From positions 1,240,001 to 1,304,000 of the forward strand of contig CP006772.1 of assembly GCA_000473305.1 (NCBI GenBank): a stretch of DNA of 64,000 nucleotides, read 5' to 3'. Shown piece after piece: positions 44,803 to 54,155 of this stretch. The notes beneath the pieces were generated by a model that ran no database searches, was not told the origin of the DNA, and saw only the letters and a program-made list of their open reading frames with translations. The stretch comes from Bacteroidales bacterium CF. GTDB taxonomy: Bacteria > Bacteroidota > Bacteroidia > Bacteroidales > UBA932. The stretch's first letter is position 1. Every line of letters begins with the position of its first letter. A program made the position numbers and the translations under genes.

Positions 44803-45952
44803 ATTGAATATCTGTTACTTCTACCCTTTCGTTGTTGAATACCGGACCTGCGTAGATTGAGAGGAAAATCTCCTCCATCTCCTTTTGATTATCGTCAATA
44901 TCCGAAAGTTTATACTTCAGATAACTGAGAAATGAGAGTTTGTCGGATTCGGTGTATTTTGATGAATATTTGTCTGTGCCATTAAGCACATCATATGCAA
45001 TGTAGTTGTTCTTCCACAATTGGTAAGAACCTATTATTTTTCTGTCTATTATCTCCGCAAGGGATTTAAAACGGTCATTTTTCTCCATACTTGAACACTT
45101 TTCCAACTCCTCAGTGGAAACAGGCTCACAAAAACTAATATGGATATTCCCCTTAAACTGCATAATGCCGGTAAGAATACTATTCAAATCCTCTCCCGGT
45201 ATCTTTTCGTATTTCCTTCTTCTTGAAACGAATAATTCTTTTGTTTTCAGCAAATCACAAGGTTCGTACTCATATGAGATAGAAACAGGTACGATAGAGA
45301 GCTCATTGAAATCTGTTGCGAAATCATTATTTGCAGAACTCATATCGAACATTTTCAGCAGACCTTGCTCAGTCATGTCATTGCCGTCTTTGGTGCGGCC
45401 ATTTCTCTGTGCTATCCAGACAGAACTGTTTCCGCTTTTTATTGAATCACGGATGTATTGAGACAGAAGCATTGAGGAGTTATAGAAATCCCTGGGATTT
45501 TTATTTCTCTCAACTTTAATCATTTTATTTGTACGGGCAATATCCTCAATAAACATATCTGTAATCAGGTTATCCCCGACAGCCATTTCTGAGGTCTGAA
45601 TCCCATTCATGAAAAGGATAATCTGAATAATACCTGAGTCAAGGAGAATATCTCTGTGATTGGAAATGAACAGGTGTTTCTTATTGTTTTTATATTGTTC
45701 AACACCTGAATATGAAAGAGTTCTGGCGGTATCTGCTATTATTTTGTTTATTGCTGGAAACATCACCTTGCCCTGAAATTCATCAACAGAAGCAAGTGAG
45801 GCAATAAGCTGCCTGATCTGATCAGGCTGTTTATTTGGAAACAGGTAGAGAGAGATAGGAGAAAGAAGAGGATGCTTGGCTAGCCTCATCATTGCCTCCT
45901 TAGCCTCAGTGTCGTTAAAAGGCCTTATGTCTATGAATTTTTCATTTTCCAT
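44801..45952 (-). CDS. PlsC-like acyltransferase
   Basis: A 383-residue protein (ATG 45952; a TTG two codons upstream is possible) of the glycerophosphate/1-acylglycerophosphate acyltransferase superfamily. The catalytic block reads FISNHRDILLD, where the spacing from His to the second Asp is five rather than the classical four (HX4D). VERNKNPRDF and SVWIAQRNGRTKDGND correspond to later acyltransferase motifs that bind the acceptor phosphate. It is probably a membrane-associated phospholipid enzyme. It follows the acyl-CoA synthetase gene by 12 bases, so activated fatty acids are a plausible donor. Confidence 0.8.
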   Translation of the reverse strand: MENEKFIDIRPFNDTEAKEAMMRLAKHPLLSPISLYLFPNKQPDQIRQLIASLASVDEFQGKVMFPAINKIIADTARTLSYSGVEQYKNNKKHLFISNHRDILLDSGIIQIILFMNGIQTSEMAVGDNLITDMFIEDIARTNKMIKVERNKNPRDFYNSSMLLSQYIRDSIKSGNSSVWIAQRNGRTKDGNDMTEQGLLKMFDMSSANNDFATDFNELSIVPVSISYEYEPCDLLKTKELFVSRRRKYEKIPGEDLNSILTGIMQFKGNIHISFCEPVSTEELEKCSSMEKNDRFKSLAEIIDRKIIGSYQLWKNNYIAYDVLNGTDKYSSKYTESDKLSFLSYLKYKLSDIDDNQKEMEEIFLSIYAGPVFNNERVEVTDIQ

Positions 45953-45964
45953 GTACAAAAATAA

Positions 45965-47824
45965 TCATTTTTCTTCCAAACCAAGGTTAAATTTATTGAA
46001 AAGATTTTTTCCCTCAGCTGTGTATGCATAATTTATTCTCTCCATATAGGCTTCTTCAACCTTTGAACGGACCATTTTCATGGTAGAATTGATCATTTTG
46101 TTCTGCTCTGTGAATGGCTCTTGTGAAAGGATGAAAGTAGCAGGCAGCCACCTTTCCGGGAATAGTCCTGCAAATTCTCCCTTACCTTTGTATCTGTTAA
46201 GATCGTCAGATACCATTTTAATCAGCTCTTCTCTTGTCTCCTTTCTGTTCTTATCGACAACAATTACTGCAATTGTATAAGGAGATTGATTATTATAAAG
46301 CATAATCTGCTGAATTATCTTGGATTGAGTTACTATTGTCTCCTCAATGTCTTCAGGAGAGTATTTCTCCCCGTCACTTCCTATCAAAAGAGATTTAAAA
46401 CGTCCCTGTACATATAAAAAACCGTCATTATCCATATAACCGAGGTCGCCGGTATGAAGCCAACCATCAATAATAGTCTCGGCAGTAGCCTTAGGATTCT
46501 TCCAGTATCCGGCCATAACGTTCTCTCCTTTTATTACAATCTCTCCTGCTTCCCCATTTTTCAATGCATTCCCTTCAGAATCCTCTATTCTTATTTCCAG
46601 CGGTTTAACTAAAATTCCGGAAGAACCCAGTTTGTGCCTTGCAGGTGTATTTGTGGAGATAACAGGTGTAGCTTCAGAAAGACCATATCCCTGGAACATT
46701 GGAATACCGATAGCATAATAGAACTTCTGAAGTTCTTTGTCAAGGAGTGCCCCTCCTCCCACAAAGAAATCCAGTTCTCCGCCCATTGCTAGCCTTACCT
46801 TGGAAAAGAGAATCCTATCAAAGGTTGCGACAAGTGGTTTGAGAAGAAAAGACCAGCCGGATCCCCTGTTCCATCCGTCTTTATTATATGTTATTGCTGT
46901 TTTCATGGCAAAATCAAAGAGACGTTCAGTCATCTTTCCTTTGGCCTTAACAGATTGCTCTATATTTTTCCTGAAGCTTTTAGCCAGAGCAGGTACAGAT
47001 AACAGCAGGTTAGGTTTTACCTCCTGAATATTTATAGGTATATTCTTTAAAGTCTCTATAGCGGTTTTCCCCGGTTGTACCGTTGCCACAATCGCCCCTT
47101 TTGCTATCATTATATAAAAACCTACCACATGCGCGAAACAATGATCCAATGGCAATATTATCAGATTTTTATACCTGGGAGGAATATCCATACAAGTAAG
47201 TGATTGCTCTACATTTGCTGTATAATTTCGATGTGTCAGTATTACCCCTTTTGGATCGGCTGTTGTTCCTGAAGTGTAAGTTATTGTGGCATAATCGTCA
47301 TTCTGGATTGATTTGCCAAGCTTTTCAAACTCTTCACGGTTTTTTTCAAGGTACTCTATACCCATCTTTATTACATCGCCATAATATATCTCCCCATCGA
47401 GATACTCGTCCATTTCGTCAAAAACTACAATCTGCCTGACAAGCGGAAGTTTTTCCCTTATTATTCTTATTTTTGCCAGCTGCCTTGAGGAGACCATTAT
47501 GAGGGCAACATCTGCATGAATCAATCTGAAAAGAAGATCGGAGCTCTCTTCGAGTTTGACTGAGAGGGGTACATTTACACCTGCGGCGTAAAAAATGGCC
47601 AGTTCACCAATTATCCACAGGTTTCTTCCTTCAGAAAGAATTGATGCATTGCTCTTTTTACCGAAGCCGAGTGAACAAAGGCCTGCACCGAATTGTTGTG
47701 CTAGTAACCTTGTTTGCGAGTAGGTTGTAGATTGGTAAATGCCATTGTCCTTTTCAAGCAGGAATGTCTCTTCACCAAATTTTTCAACTGACTCCTCGAA
47801 TAGGTCGATAAGTGTTCTTTTCAT
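45965..47824 (-). CDS. Long-chain acyl-CoA synthetase (AMP-binding)
   Basis: A 619-residue ANL-superfamily ligase. The P-loop YTSGTTADPKGV is near residue 190, the adenine-binding motif GYGLSEATPV is near 385, and WLHTGDLGYMDNDGFLYVQGR is the hinge region. It activates fatty acids with ATP and CoA at the cytoplasmic membrane. The C-terminal catalytic lysine region is diverged. It forms a two-gene unit with the acyltransferase downstream, suggesting recycling or incorporation of exogenous fatty acids into phospholipid. It is divergent from the YyaL-like gene. Confidence 0.9.
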   Translation of the reverse strand: MKRTLIDLFEESVEKFGEETFLLEKDNGIYQSTTYSQTRLLAQQFGAGLCSLGFGKKSNASILSEGRNLWIIGELAIFYAAGVNVPLSVKLEESSDLLFRLIHADVALIMVSSRQLAKIRIIREKLPLVRQIVVFDEMDEYLDGEIYYGDVIKMGIEYLEKNREEFEKLGKSIQNDDYATITYTSGTTADPKGVILTHRNYTANVEQSLTCMDIPPRYKNLIILPLDHCFAHVVGFYIMIAKGAIVATVQPGKTAIETLKNIPINIQEVKPNLLLSVPALAKSFRKNIEQSVKAKGKMTERLFDFAMKTAITYNKDGWNRGSGWSFLLKPLVATFDRILFSKVRLAMGGELDFFVGGGALLDKELQKFYYAIGIPMFQGYGLSEATPVISTNTPARHKLGSSGILVKPLEIRIEDSEGNALKNGEAGEIVIKGENVMAGYWKNPKATAETIIDGWLHTGDLGYMDNDGFLYVQGRFKSLLIGSDGEKYSPEDIEETIVTQSKIIQQIMLYNNQSPYTIAVIVVDKNRKETREELIKMVSDDLNRYKGKGEFAGLFPERWLPATFILSQEPFTEQNKMINSTMKMVRSKVEEAYMERINYAYTAEGKNLFNKFNLGLEEK

Positions 47825-47844
47825 TTTTTTAAATGTTTAATAAG

Positions 47845-47852
47845 CAAATTTA
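47845..47852 (-). promoter_or_regulatory. Putative -7 element for the acyl-CoA synthetase operon
   Basis: The minus strand reads TAAATTTG, matching TAnnTTTG, 21 bases upstream of the ATG at 47824. Confidence 0.45.
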
Positions 47853-47861
47853 TAATAAATA

Positions 47862-49622
47862 ATGTTCAATACATGCTCTCCATACCTGAAAATGCTGTTT
47901 GGCAAGGGTATCACCTGGTACCCGTACCTGACGGAGGATCTTATTGATTTAGCTGAAAAAGAGGGCAAACTCATCTTTCAACATATTGGTTATATGAGCA
48001 ATATGCACATAAGAGAGATGGCAGAAAGGTTGTTTTCAGATCAAAGAGTGGTCAAAATCCTCAATGAAAATTTTATCTGTATTGCCGAAGATAAAGAGAG
48101 TGATCCGGAATCTTATTTGATAGGACTTGACCTTCTATTCTTGAATCAGGATTTCTCCTATGGTCCTATGAATTTGTTTGTTATGACAGACAGAAAACCA
48201 ATTATCTGTTTCTCGGACTGTGATCCCGAGTACTTTCTAGATGTTGCAGGAAGCATTGTTGAAGCAAATAAAGATAAAAAGCATCTTTTAGCACAGCTAT
48301 CCGACGAGTTGTCAAAAAGGGCAGCCAATACAGGCGTAATAACAAATAAGATATCATCAGCCAACATAACACCTGAGGTTCTGGAAGCCAATACCCGACA
48401 ATGGTATCTTGCAATGTTCGAGAACGATTTCATATACCAGACAAAGCCTTTTACTCCGAATCCCAGCTCTTTGATTACTTTAGTTGATTATATACAATAT
48501 TTTAAAGATCAGGAGATTTCAGACAAATTAGAATCCCTGCTAGACCATCTTCAATACTCTGCATTATTCGATCCTATTGATGGGGGATTCTTCAAGCAGG
48601 CGAGCGATTATAGCTGCAATACCCCGTTCTTTGAAAAGACACTGGAGGAAAATGCGCATTTTATTCACCTTTATTCTCTTGCTTACAGGCATTTTAATAA
48701 AGAATCTTATAGAAAAACAGCATTATTAACATACTCCTTTATAACTGAGAAGCTATGCTCCAGAAATGGTGGTTTCATAGGAAGCACTACCCTAACGACA
48801 TCTTCTGAAGATTCAAATTATTATCAGTACTCACTTAATGAATTAATGTTAATGTTTCCCGGGCGATATATGGACATTGCATTAGCTTTAGGTATTGATA
48901 TTACTGGAAATAAGTTCGACAAGCAGATACCGGTTCGTAATTCAAGGACTTACAGTATAATTCAGGATGAAGAGATTAAAATACTTAAGGAGAGACGGTC
49001 GGAACACCGTGGTTATTATACTGATAAAAGAGAGGTTACTTCATACATCTCCCAACTGGTAGAGTCCCTGGCAATATCATCAGTACTACTGAACGAACCT
49101 TCACTATATAAAGAGGCAGCGGCAATCATGGAATATCTACTGGTACACAACAGAAATGAAAACGGGAGATTGTACCGTTACAATTGTTGTCAGAAAAGTT
49201 CCATTCCGGGTTATCTTTCAGATTATTCAGACTTGATTGCGGCACTGATTGAGTTACATAAAGCATCAGGAGAAGAAAACAGCGATTTTAAAATTTATGC
49301 CGGGAAATACATTGATTTTGTATTAAAGCATTTCTACAAACCGGAAAATGGAATGTTCAGTAAATCTGAGTGTTCCATACTACCAGACACTATTCCGTTT
49401 AAGAGAGAGTCCAACATAGATTTTCTCAAACCTTCAGCTAATTCCGTTATGGCCGGAAATCTGATCTCTTTCTACGAAATTAGTGGAAATAGGGACTACC
49501 TGGATATTGCTGCTCAACAAATTATGAATATTGCCCCTAACCTGCACTCGTCAGGTCCGATGCTTGCAAGCTGGGCTCAGAAAATTTTGAAATATATCCG
49601 GCTGACTAAGCAGATGGTCTGA
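47862..49622 (+). CDS. YyaL/DUF255-type thioredoxin-fold protein lacking the CxxC
   Basis: A 586-residue relative of the YyaL/SPATA20 family: a thioredoxin-like N-terminal domain followed by an (alpha/alpha)6 barrel resembling N-acylglucosamine epimerase. The start SPYLKMLFGKGITWYPYL aligns with the family motif SPYLLQHAxNPVDWYPW. The family signature IGYSTCHWCHVM is replaced by IGYMSNMHIREM, so both active-site cysteines are gone (Asn and Ile). The barrel has DPIDGGFFKQASD and ENAHFIHLYSLAY, matching the usual DxxxGGF and E(D/N)xA motifs. It is probably not a disulfide enzyme. Its 3' end overlaps queA by 17 bases. Confidence 0.82.
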   Translation: MFNTCSPYLKMLFGKGITWYPYLTEDLIDLAEKEGKLIFQHIGYMSNMHIREMAERLFSDQRVVKILNENFICIAEDKESDPESYLIGLDLLFLNQDFSYGPMNLFVMTDRKPIICFSDCDPEYFLDVAGSIVEANKDKKHLLAQLSDELSKRAANTGVITNKISSANITPEVLEANTRQWYLAMFENDFIYQTKPFTPNPSSLITLVDYIQYFKDQEISDKLESLLDHLQYSALFDPIDGGFFKQASDYSCNTPFFEKTLEENAHFIHLYSLAYRHFNKESYRKTALLTYSFITEKLCSRNGGFIGSTTLTTSSEDSNYYQYSLNELMLMFPGRYMDIALALGIDITGNKFDKQIPVRNSRTYSIIQDEEIKILKERRSEHRGYYTDKREVTSYISQLVESLAISSVLLNEPSLYKEAAAIMEYLLVHNRNENGRLYRYNCCQKSSIPGYLSDYSDLIAALIELHKASGEENSDFKIYAGKYIDFVLKHFYKPENGMFSKSECSILPDTIPFKRESNIDFLKPSANSVMAGNLISFYEISGNRDYLDIAAQQIMNIAPNLHSSGPMLASWAQKILKYIRLTKQMV

Positions 49623-50838
49623 AAAGTATGGAGCTGTCGCCATAGCTGAGAAACCTGAAATCATTATTGAGAGCATATTGATAGATCTCTTTCCAATAAT
49701 CTCCGACAAATGCAGCAATGAGGAGCAATAGAGTACTGTTAGGCTGATGAAAGTTTGTGATAAGTATGTCTACTATCCTGAATCTGAAAGATGGAACTAT
49801 GATAATTCCTGTTTTAGTATCAATATGGTCTCTTCCATTCTTATTCATCCACTCCAGCAAAGCAGTCAGTGCTTCAGCAGTCGTGTATTTATAATCTCTT
49901 TCATAAGGTTCCCACTGAGTAACCGGAGTGGGATTACCCTCCTCAATGCAATGAATTCCCAGATAATATAAAGATTCAAGGCACCTTGTAGATGTAGTTC
50001 CGACTGATATTAACTTTTTATCTCCCCTGTTAATCAGCTTGATTATTAAATCTCTGGAAACAGAGAAAGGTTCATAGTGCATGTTGTGGTTCCTTATATA
50101 CTCTGATTTAACAGGTAAGAAGGTTCCTGCTCCAACATGCAGGCATACATTATTTATGTCAATTCCCTTCTCCTTAATTTTTTTTAGTACGTTTTCAGAA
50201 AAATGAAGTCCTGCAGTCGGGGCGGCCACAGATCCTCTATTTTGGGCATATAATGTCTGATATCGTTCTGTGTCAGATTCTTCTGCCTCACGGTTCAGAT
50301 ATGGGGGAATAGGTACCTTTCCGCATCTCTCCATAAGTTCAGAAAATGGGATTGCGCCCTCCCATGAGAACTCAACAATTGATTTATCCTCAATCTTACT
50401 AATTAATTTTGCCTTTAAGCGATATTCATCTAATGAATCATGACCATTAGAGTCAAAATAGAGATACCCATCTTTCCATTTTTTGCTGTTACCTATAATA
50501 CATATCCATGAACAGGATTCTGTAGATGCGAATGAGACATTGTATTCGTACGGTATGTGAGGTTCAAGACAGAAGATCTCTATATGAGCTCCGCTCTCTT
50601 TTCTAAAAAACAACCTTGCCGGAACGACTTTGGTGTTATTTATTACCATTAGAGATTCGTTTGGCAATAACTCATCGAGATTTGAAAATTTAGAATCGAG
50701 AACCTTATTGTCTTGAAATATTAAAATCTTGGAATCTTCACGGTTTGGAAGAGGGTATTTGGCAATTTTCTCTTCAGGGAGGATGTATGTATAGTCTTTA
50801 ATGCTTATTTCCGGGTACACAATATATTTTTTTGACAA
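49606..50838 (-). CDS. queA: tRNA preQ1(34) S-adenosylmethionine ribosyltransferase-isomerase QueA
   Basis: A 410-residue enzyme converting preQ1 in tRNA to epoxyqueuosine with SAM as ribosyl donor. Blocks ILPEEKIAKYPLPNREDSKIL (N-terminus), KVPIPPYLNREAEESDTERYQTLYA, GSVAAPTAGLHFSE and ITNFHQPNSTLLLLIAAF are diagnostic. The start is a TTG at 50838. A minus-strand TATTTTTG (50836-50843) overlaps this TTG, so an alternative GTG at 50820 that would give a leaderless mRNA remains possible. It is convergent with the YyaL-like gene. Confidence 0.95.
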   Translation of the reverse strand: MSKKYIVYPEISIKDYTYILPEEKIAKYPLPNREDSKILIFQDNKVLDSKFSNLDELLPNESLMVINNTKVVPARLFFRKESGAHIEIFCLEPHIPYEYNVSFASTESCSWICIIGNSKKWKDGYLYFDSNGHDSLDEYRLKAKLISKIEDKSIVEFSWEGAIPFSELMERCGKVPIPPYLNREAEESDTERYQTLYAQNRGSVAAPTAGLHFSENVLKKIKEKGIDINNVCLHVGAGTFLPVKSEYIRNHNMHYEPFSVSRDLIIKLINRGDKKLISVGTTSTRCLESLYYLGIHCIEEGNPTPVTQWEPYERDYKYTTAEALTALLEWMNKNGRDHIDTKTGIIIVPSFRFRIVDILITNFHQPNSTLLLLIAAFVGDYWKEIYQYALNNDFRFLSYGDSSILFRPSA

Positions 50839-51343
50839 AAATAGAAAAATAGGTGTATGGAAAAAAATATTTAATCATATAAACATTGTTTACACATGTA
50901 GCACACATAAGTAATCTACTAATGTCACATATGTATACACAATAACTCTCTTAATATGTCATTTATAACTCACATTTGTATACATTACAATTGTAATATT
51001 AATAATTAGTATACAAATTATATATGTCTTAATTCCAGTTTGTTATATAGTTTATATGAAGTTATTTATTGGTATCAATGACCCTTTTTACCCCGGTTTT
51101 AGTCAATCTGTTGATAAAATAGCATGTATATAGCCATATATTATTGATTACCTGTTAAAATAGAGGTTTATTTGAATCTCCGGCAGAGATTAGTACACCC
51201 TATATCAAACTCTATCGAAAGTACTGGCATGACAATGCTTTATTATTAATAACATTCATTATTGATTACATTTGTACAATCAATTAAAGTTACACATGTA
51301 ATTAATATTATGCTTACATTTGTACATTCTAATGTTTACAAAA
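50839..51343. other. Long AT-rich regulatory gap with TACAnnTGTA-type repeats
   Basis: About 500 bases without a supported gene, the only such stretch in the window. It holds seven inverted repeats of type TACAnnTGTA: TACACATGTA at 50891, CACATATGTA at 50926, CACATTTGTA at 50971, TACAATTGTA at 50986, TACATTTGTA at 51267, TACACATGTA at 51291 and TACATTTGTA at 51315. They form two groups, one near queA and one in front of the HTH gene. The middle part (about 51000-51260) shows no motif I can name. Confidence 0.7.
51267..51324 (+). promoter_or_regulatory. Three phased TACAnnTGTA operators before the HTH gene
   Basis: Sites at 51267-51276, 51291-51300 and 51315-51324 are spaced exactly 24 bases start to start. 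The last ends 19 bases before the ATG at 51344. The regular spacing and position suggest cooperative autoregulation by the encoded HTH protein. Confidence 0.65.
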
Positions 51344-51802
51344 ATGAGAAACAGGTTACAGCAGTTTTTAAATGCAGAACAATTATCTCCTGCCCGATTA
51401 TCGGATATTATCGGTATTCAAAGATCCGGAATGTCACATATTCTATCAGGGAGAAACAAACCAAGCTTTGACTTCATACAGAAGCTATTGCTTAAGTTTC
51501 CTGCCCTTAATTCTGAATGGCTGATAACCGGAAAAGGAAAGATGTACAAAGATAATCAGGTGGTAAATCACCAAAATTACACTAATACTGTTTTACCTGA
51601 AGCAGATGAATCGGTGGAAAATCATCAGGAACCAAAAGAAATACAGCAAGATAGAGGACTTTTTGAAAACTCTGAACTCTCTGAGAATTCAATAATCGGA
51701 TCCGGGAAAGAAGATGTACGCAATAATTCAAGGCAAATCGTGAAAATGATCCTTATTTATTCTGATGGTACATTCTCTGATTTTAGGCATGAGGATAGAT
51801 AA
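51344..51802 (+). CDS. Small XRE-type helix-turn-helix regulator
   Basis: A 152-residue protein (ATG 51344). Residues about 1-65 form an XRE/Cro-like HTH domain (LNAEQLSPARLSDIIGIQRSGMSHILSGRNKPS) followed by EWLITGKGKMY. A polar, acidic linker leads to a C-terminal motif (KMILIYSDGTFSDF) that, as I recall, recurs in a common Bacteroidota family. In-frame upstream starts (TTG 51320, ATG 51332) would place an operator-like site within the coding region, so the 51344 start is preferred. The upstream array of inverted repeats suggests that it represses its own gene. Other targets are unknown. Confidence 0.85.
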   Translation: MRNRLQQFLNAEQLSPARLSDIIGIQRSGMSHILSGRNKPSFDFIQKLLLKFPALNSEWLITGKGKMYKDNQVVNHQNYTNTVLPEADESVENHQEPKEIQQDRGLFENSELSENSIIGSGKEDVRNNSRQIVKMILIYSDGTFSDFRHEDR

Positions 51803-51821
51803 TATCATACCGATTAATTTC

Positions 51822-51829
51822 TACCTTTG
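51822..51829 (+). promoter_or_regulatory. Putative -7 element for pyrD
   Basis: TACCTTTG fits TAnnTTTG, 17 bases before the pyrD ATG at 51847. Confidence 0.5.
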
Positions 51830-51846
51830 CACAAACATTCTGTTTA

Positions 51847-52872
51847 ATGTATAAATTTATTCGCCCTTTACTTTTTTCGATTCTTCCCGAGCGGGCTCAC
51901 ATACTCACGGTGAATCTGCTGATTTTTTTAAGATATATCCCCTTCTCCGGGATGGTTTTAAGATGGCTCTACTCGTATAATAATAAGAGTCTGGAGCGTG
52001 AGGTTTTTGGGCTTAAATTCAGGAATCCTATCGGAATGGCAGCCGGATTCGACAAGAATGGCGATATATACAACGATCTTTCAAATTTCGGGTTCGGTTT
52101 TGTCGAAATTGGATCTTTAACACATGTTGAACAGATTGGTAATCCAAGACCGAGGGTTTTCAGGATTGTTGAGGAGAATGCGATCATTAACCGTATGGGT
52201 ATTAACAACAAAGGTGTTAAGCATGCTGTAAACTATATGAAATCTAATAAACCCAGATTGATTATAGGAGGCAACATAAGCAAAAGCACCTCTTGTGGCA
52301 ATGAAATGGCTGCGCAGGATTATGAGAAATCATTCACTCAGCTCTATGATTTTGTCGATTTCTTTGTGCTCAATGTCTCTTGTCCAAATGTTAAAGGGCT
52401 GGTTAAATTGCAGAATATTACCGCTCTTTCAGAGATTATCGACAGGCTTACTGCAATCAGGAGATTTAATGATGAATATAGACCGATATTGTTAAAGGTA
52501 TCACCCGATCTGACAAATGACCAGCTTGACGAGATAATAGAATTGATACTCATTTCCGGAATTGATGGAATAGTTGCAACAAACACAACCAGCACAAGAG
52601 AGCTTTTAAAAGACCATAGTACTGCTATTGAGGCAATTGGCGATGGTGGTCTCAGCGGAGAACCGCTCTTCAGAAGAAGCCTTGAGGTGGTCAGGTACAT
52701 AAACAAGAAAAGTGCAGGTATGTTGCCAATTATAGCTGTAGGAGGCGTTACCTCTCCGGAGAGAGCTAAGGAGATGCTTGATGCCGGAGCTTCATTGGTG
52801 GAGGTGTATACCGGATTTATATATAACGGTCCCGGTTTCGTAAAGAGTATTCTTAAATATCTATCTAAATAA
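51847..52872 (+). CDS. pyrD: Dihydroorotate dehydrogenase (quinone), class 2
   Basis: A 341-residue FMN enzyme oxidising dihydroorotate to orotate in pyrimidine synthesis. The N-terminal extension (YKFIRPLLFSILPERAHIL) is the membrane-contact helix pair of class 2 enzymes that use quinone. AAGFDKNGD and the catalytic Ser loop FVLNVSCPNVKGL (class 2 has Ser where class 1 has Cys) support the class, as do NTTSTR and GGLSGEPLFRRSLEVV. A quinone-linked enzyme implies a menaquinone pool, consistent with the membrane Hdr-like subunit. cinA follows after 8 bases. Confidence 0.96.
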   Translation: MYKFIRPLLFSILPERAHILTVNLLIFLRYIPFSGMVLRWLYSYNNKSLEREVFGLKFRNPIGMAAGFDKNGDIYNDLSNFGFGFVEIGSLTHVEQIGNPRPRVFRIVEENAIINRMGINNKGVKHAVNYMKSNKPRLIIGGNISKSTSCGNEMAAQDYEKSFTQLYDFVDFFVLNVSCPNVKGLVKLQNITALSEIIDRLTAIRRFNDEYRPILLKVSPDLTNDQLDEIIELILISGIDGIVATNTTSTRELLKDHSTAIEAIGDGGLSGEPLFRRSLEVVRYINKKSAGMLPIIAVGGVTSPERAKEMLDAGASLVEVYTGFIYNGPGFVKSILKYLSK

Positions 52873-52880
52873 TATATAGA

Positions 52881-54149
52881 ATGTTAACTGCTTCTATTTG
52901 CACAATTGGTGACGAGATTTTGATCGGGCAGATTGTGGATACAAACTCTTCTTTAATTGCAAAGGAGCTTAATAAGTGCGGAATTAAGGTCAATAAAATG
53001 ATATCCATTCAGGATGATGAGAGTGAGATTGTATCATCCCTGGAAGAGTGCTCGCATATAAATGATATATTGATTGTTACAGGTGGATTAGGTCCCACTA
53101 AGGATGACATGACAAAACGGTCATTAGCACATTTGTGCAGATGTGACAAATATAGATACGATGCTTCTCAGGCATCAATTATAGATGAACTTTGCAGCAG
53201 AAGGGGCATAGCACTTTCTCAATTAAATAGAGATCAGGCACTTGTTCCTGAATGTTGTCGGGTTTTACCTAATCGGATGGGAACAGCTCCAGGAATGGTA
53301 TTCACACTCCCTGCCAAAGGAGAGAAGAAGGTTCTGCTTTTTTCTCTCCCCGGTGTGCCTTATGAGATGGAACATCTGTTACCATCTGTTATTGACACGA
53401 TTAAAGAGGAGTTTGTATGTGAAAATATATATCACAGGACATTACTGACATACGGAATTCCGGAGTCATTACTGGCATCAAAGATAGAGAGTTGGGAAGA
53501 CAGTCTTCCGAAAGAGGTAAAACTGGCCTATCTTCCTAGTCCACAAAGTGGTGTTAAATTGAGAATTTCAATTTATGGTGGTGATATCTCTAGTTCCACA
53601 CTTATAGCAGAAGAAGAGGTAAATAAGCTCAAGCCATTACTAGGCAGCGCTTTATATGGTGAAAATGAGGAGACGCTTGAGTCTGTTATTGGAGACTATC
53701 TTTTAAAGAACAGAAAGAAAATTTCCGTGGCTGAGTCTTGTACCTCAGGGAAATTATCGTCACTTCTTACCTCTATCCCCGGCTCTTCAGCCTACTTTAC
53801 AGGCGGAGTCGTTGCCTATGACAATAATATAAAGATGAATATACTGGGTGTGAAGGAAGAGACACTCGAGAAATATGGTGCTGTCAGCTGTGAATGTGTG
53901 AAGGAGATGGCTGAGGGAATAAAAAGTCTGATGAATACAGACTATGCAATTGCCACATCGGGTATAGCAGGCCCTTCAGGTGGAACTGATACAAAGCCTG
54001 TCGGTACAATATGCATCGCAATTGCAGGCCCTGATTTTATAGAAACATATGTCAAAGTGTTCAATGGTGACAGAATCAGGAATGTTCAGAGGTTTTCGGC
54101 TGAAGCCCTCAATCTTTTACGATTAAAGCTTGATATTCAGGCGATATAA
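52881..54149 (+). CDS. cinA: CinA family protein (NMN deamidase/ADP-ribose pyrophosphatase type)
   Basis: A 422-residue two-domain protein. The N-terminal MoCF/COG1058 domain (IGDEILIGQIVDTNSSLIAKEL, TGGLGPTKDDMTKRSLA) is linked to ADP-ribose pyrophosphatase activity. The C-terminal CinA domain (residues about 265-415, with SVAESCTSGKLSSLLTSIPGSS and ATSGIAGPSGGT) is linked to nicotinamide mononucleotide deamidation in pyridine nucleotide recycling. Length and domains are standard. It is probably co-transcribed with pyrD. Confidence 0.94.
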   Translation: MLTASICTIGDEILIGQIVDTNSSLIAKELNKCGIKVNKMISIQDDESEIVSSLEECSHINDILIVTGGLGPTKDDMTKRSLAHLCRCDKYRYDASQASIIDELCSRRGIALSQLNRDQALVPECCRVLPNRMGTAPGMVFTLPAKGEKKVLLFSLPGVPYEMEHLLPSVIDTIKEEFVCENIYHRTLLTYGIPESLLASKIESWEDSLPKEVKLAYLPSPQSGVKLRISIYGGDISSSTLIAEEEVNKLKPLLGSALYGENEETLESVIGDYLLKNRKKISVAESCTSGKLSSLLTSIPGSSAYFTGGVVAYDNNIKMNILGVKEETLEKYGAVSCECVKEMAEGIKSLMNTDYAIATSGIAGPSGGTDTKPVGTICIAIAGPDFIETYVKVFNGDRIRNVQRFSAEALNLLRLKLDIQAI

Positions 54150-54155
54150 TCTGCG

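Noticed and set aside
50839-51343. Hidden small gene, tRNA or CRISPR-like array
   Set aside because: No coding frame with family features, no cloverleaf and no spacer structure; the repeats are short palindromes, not CRISPR repeats.
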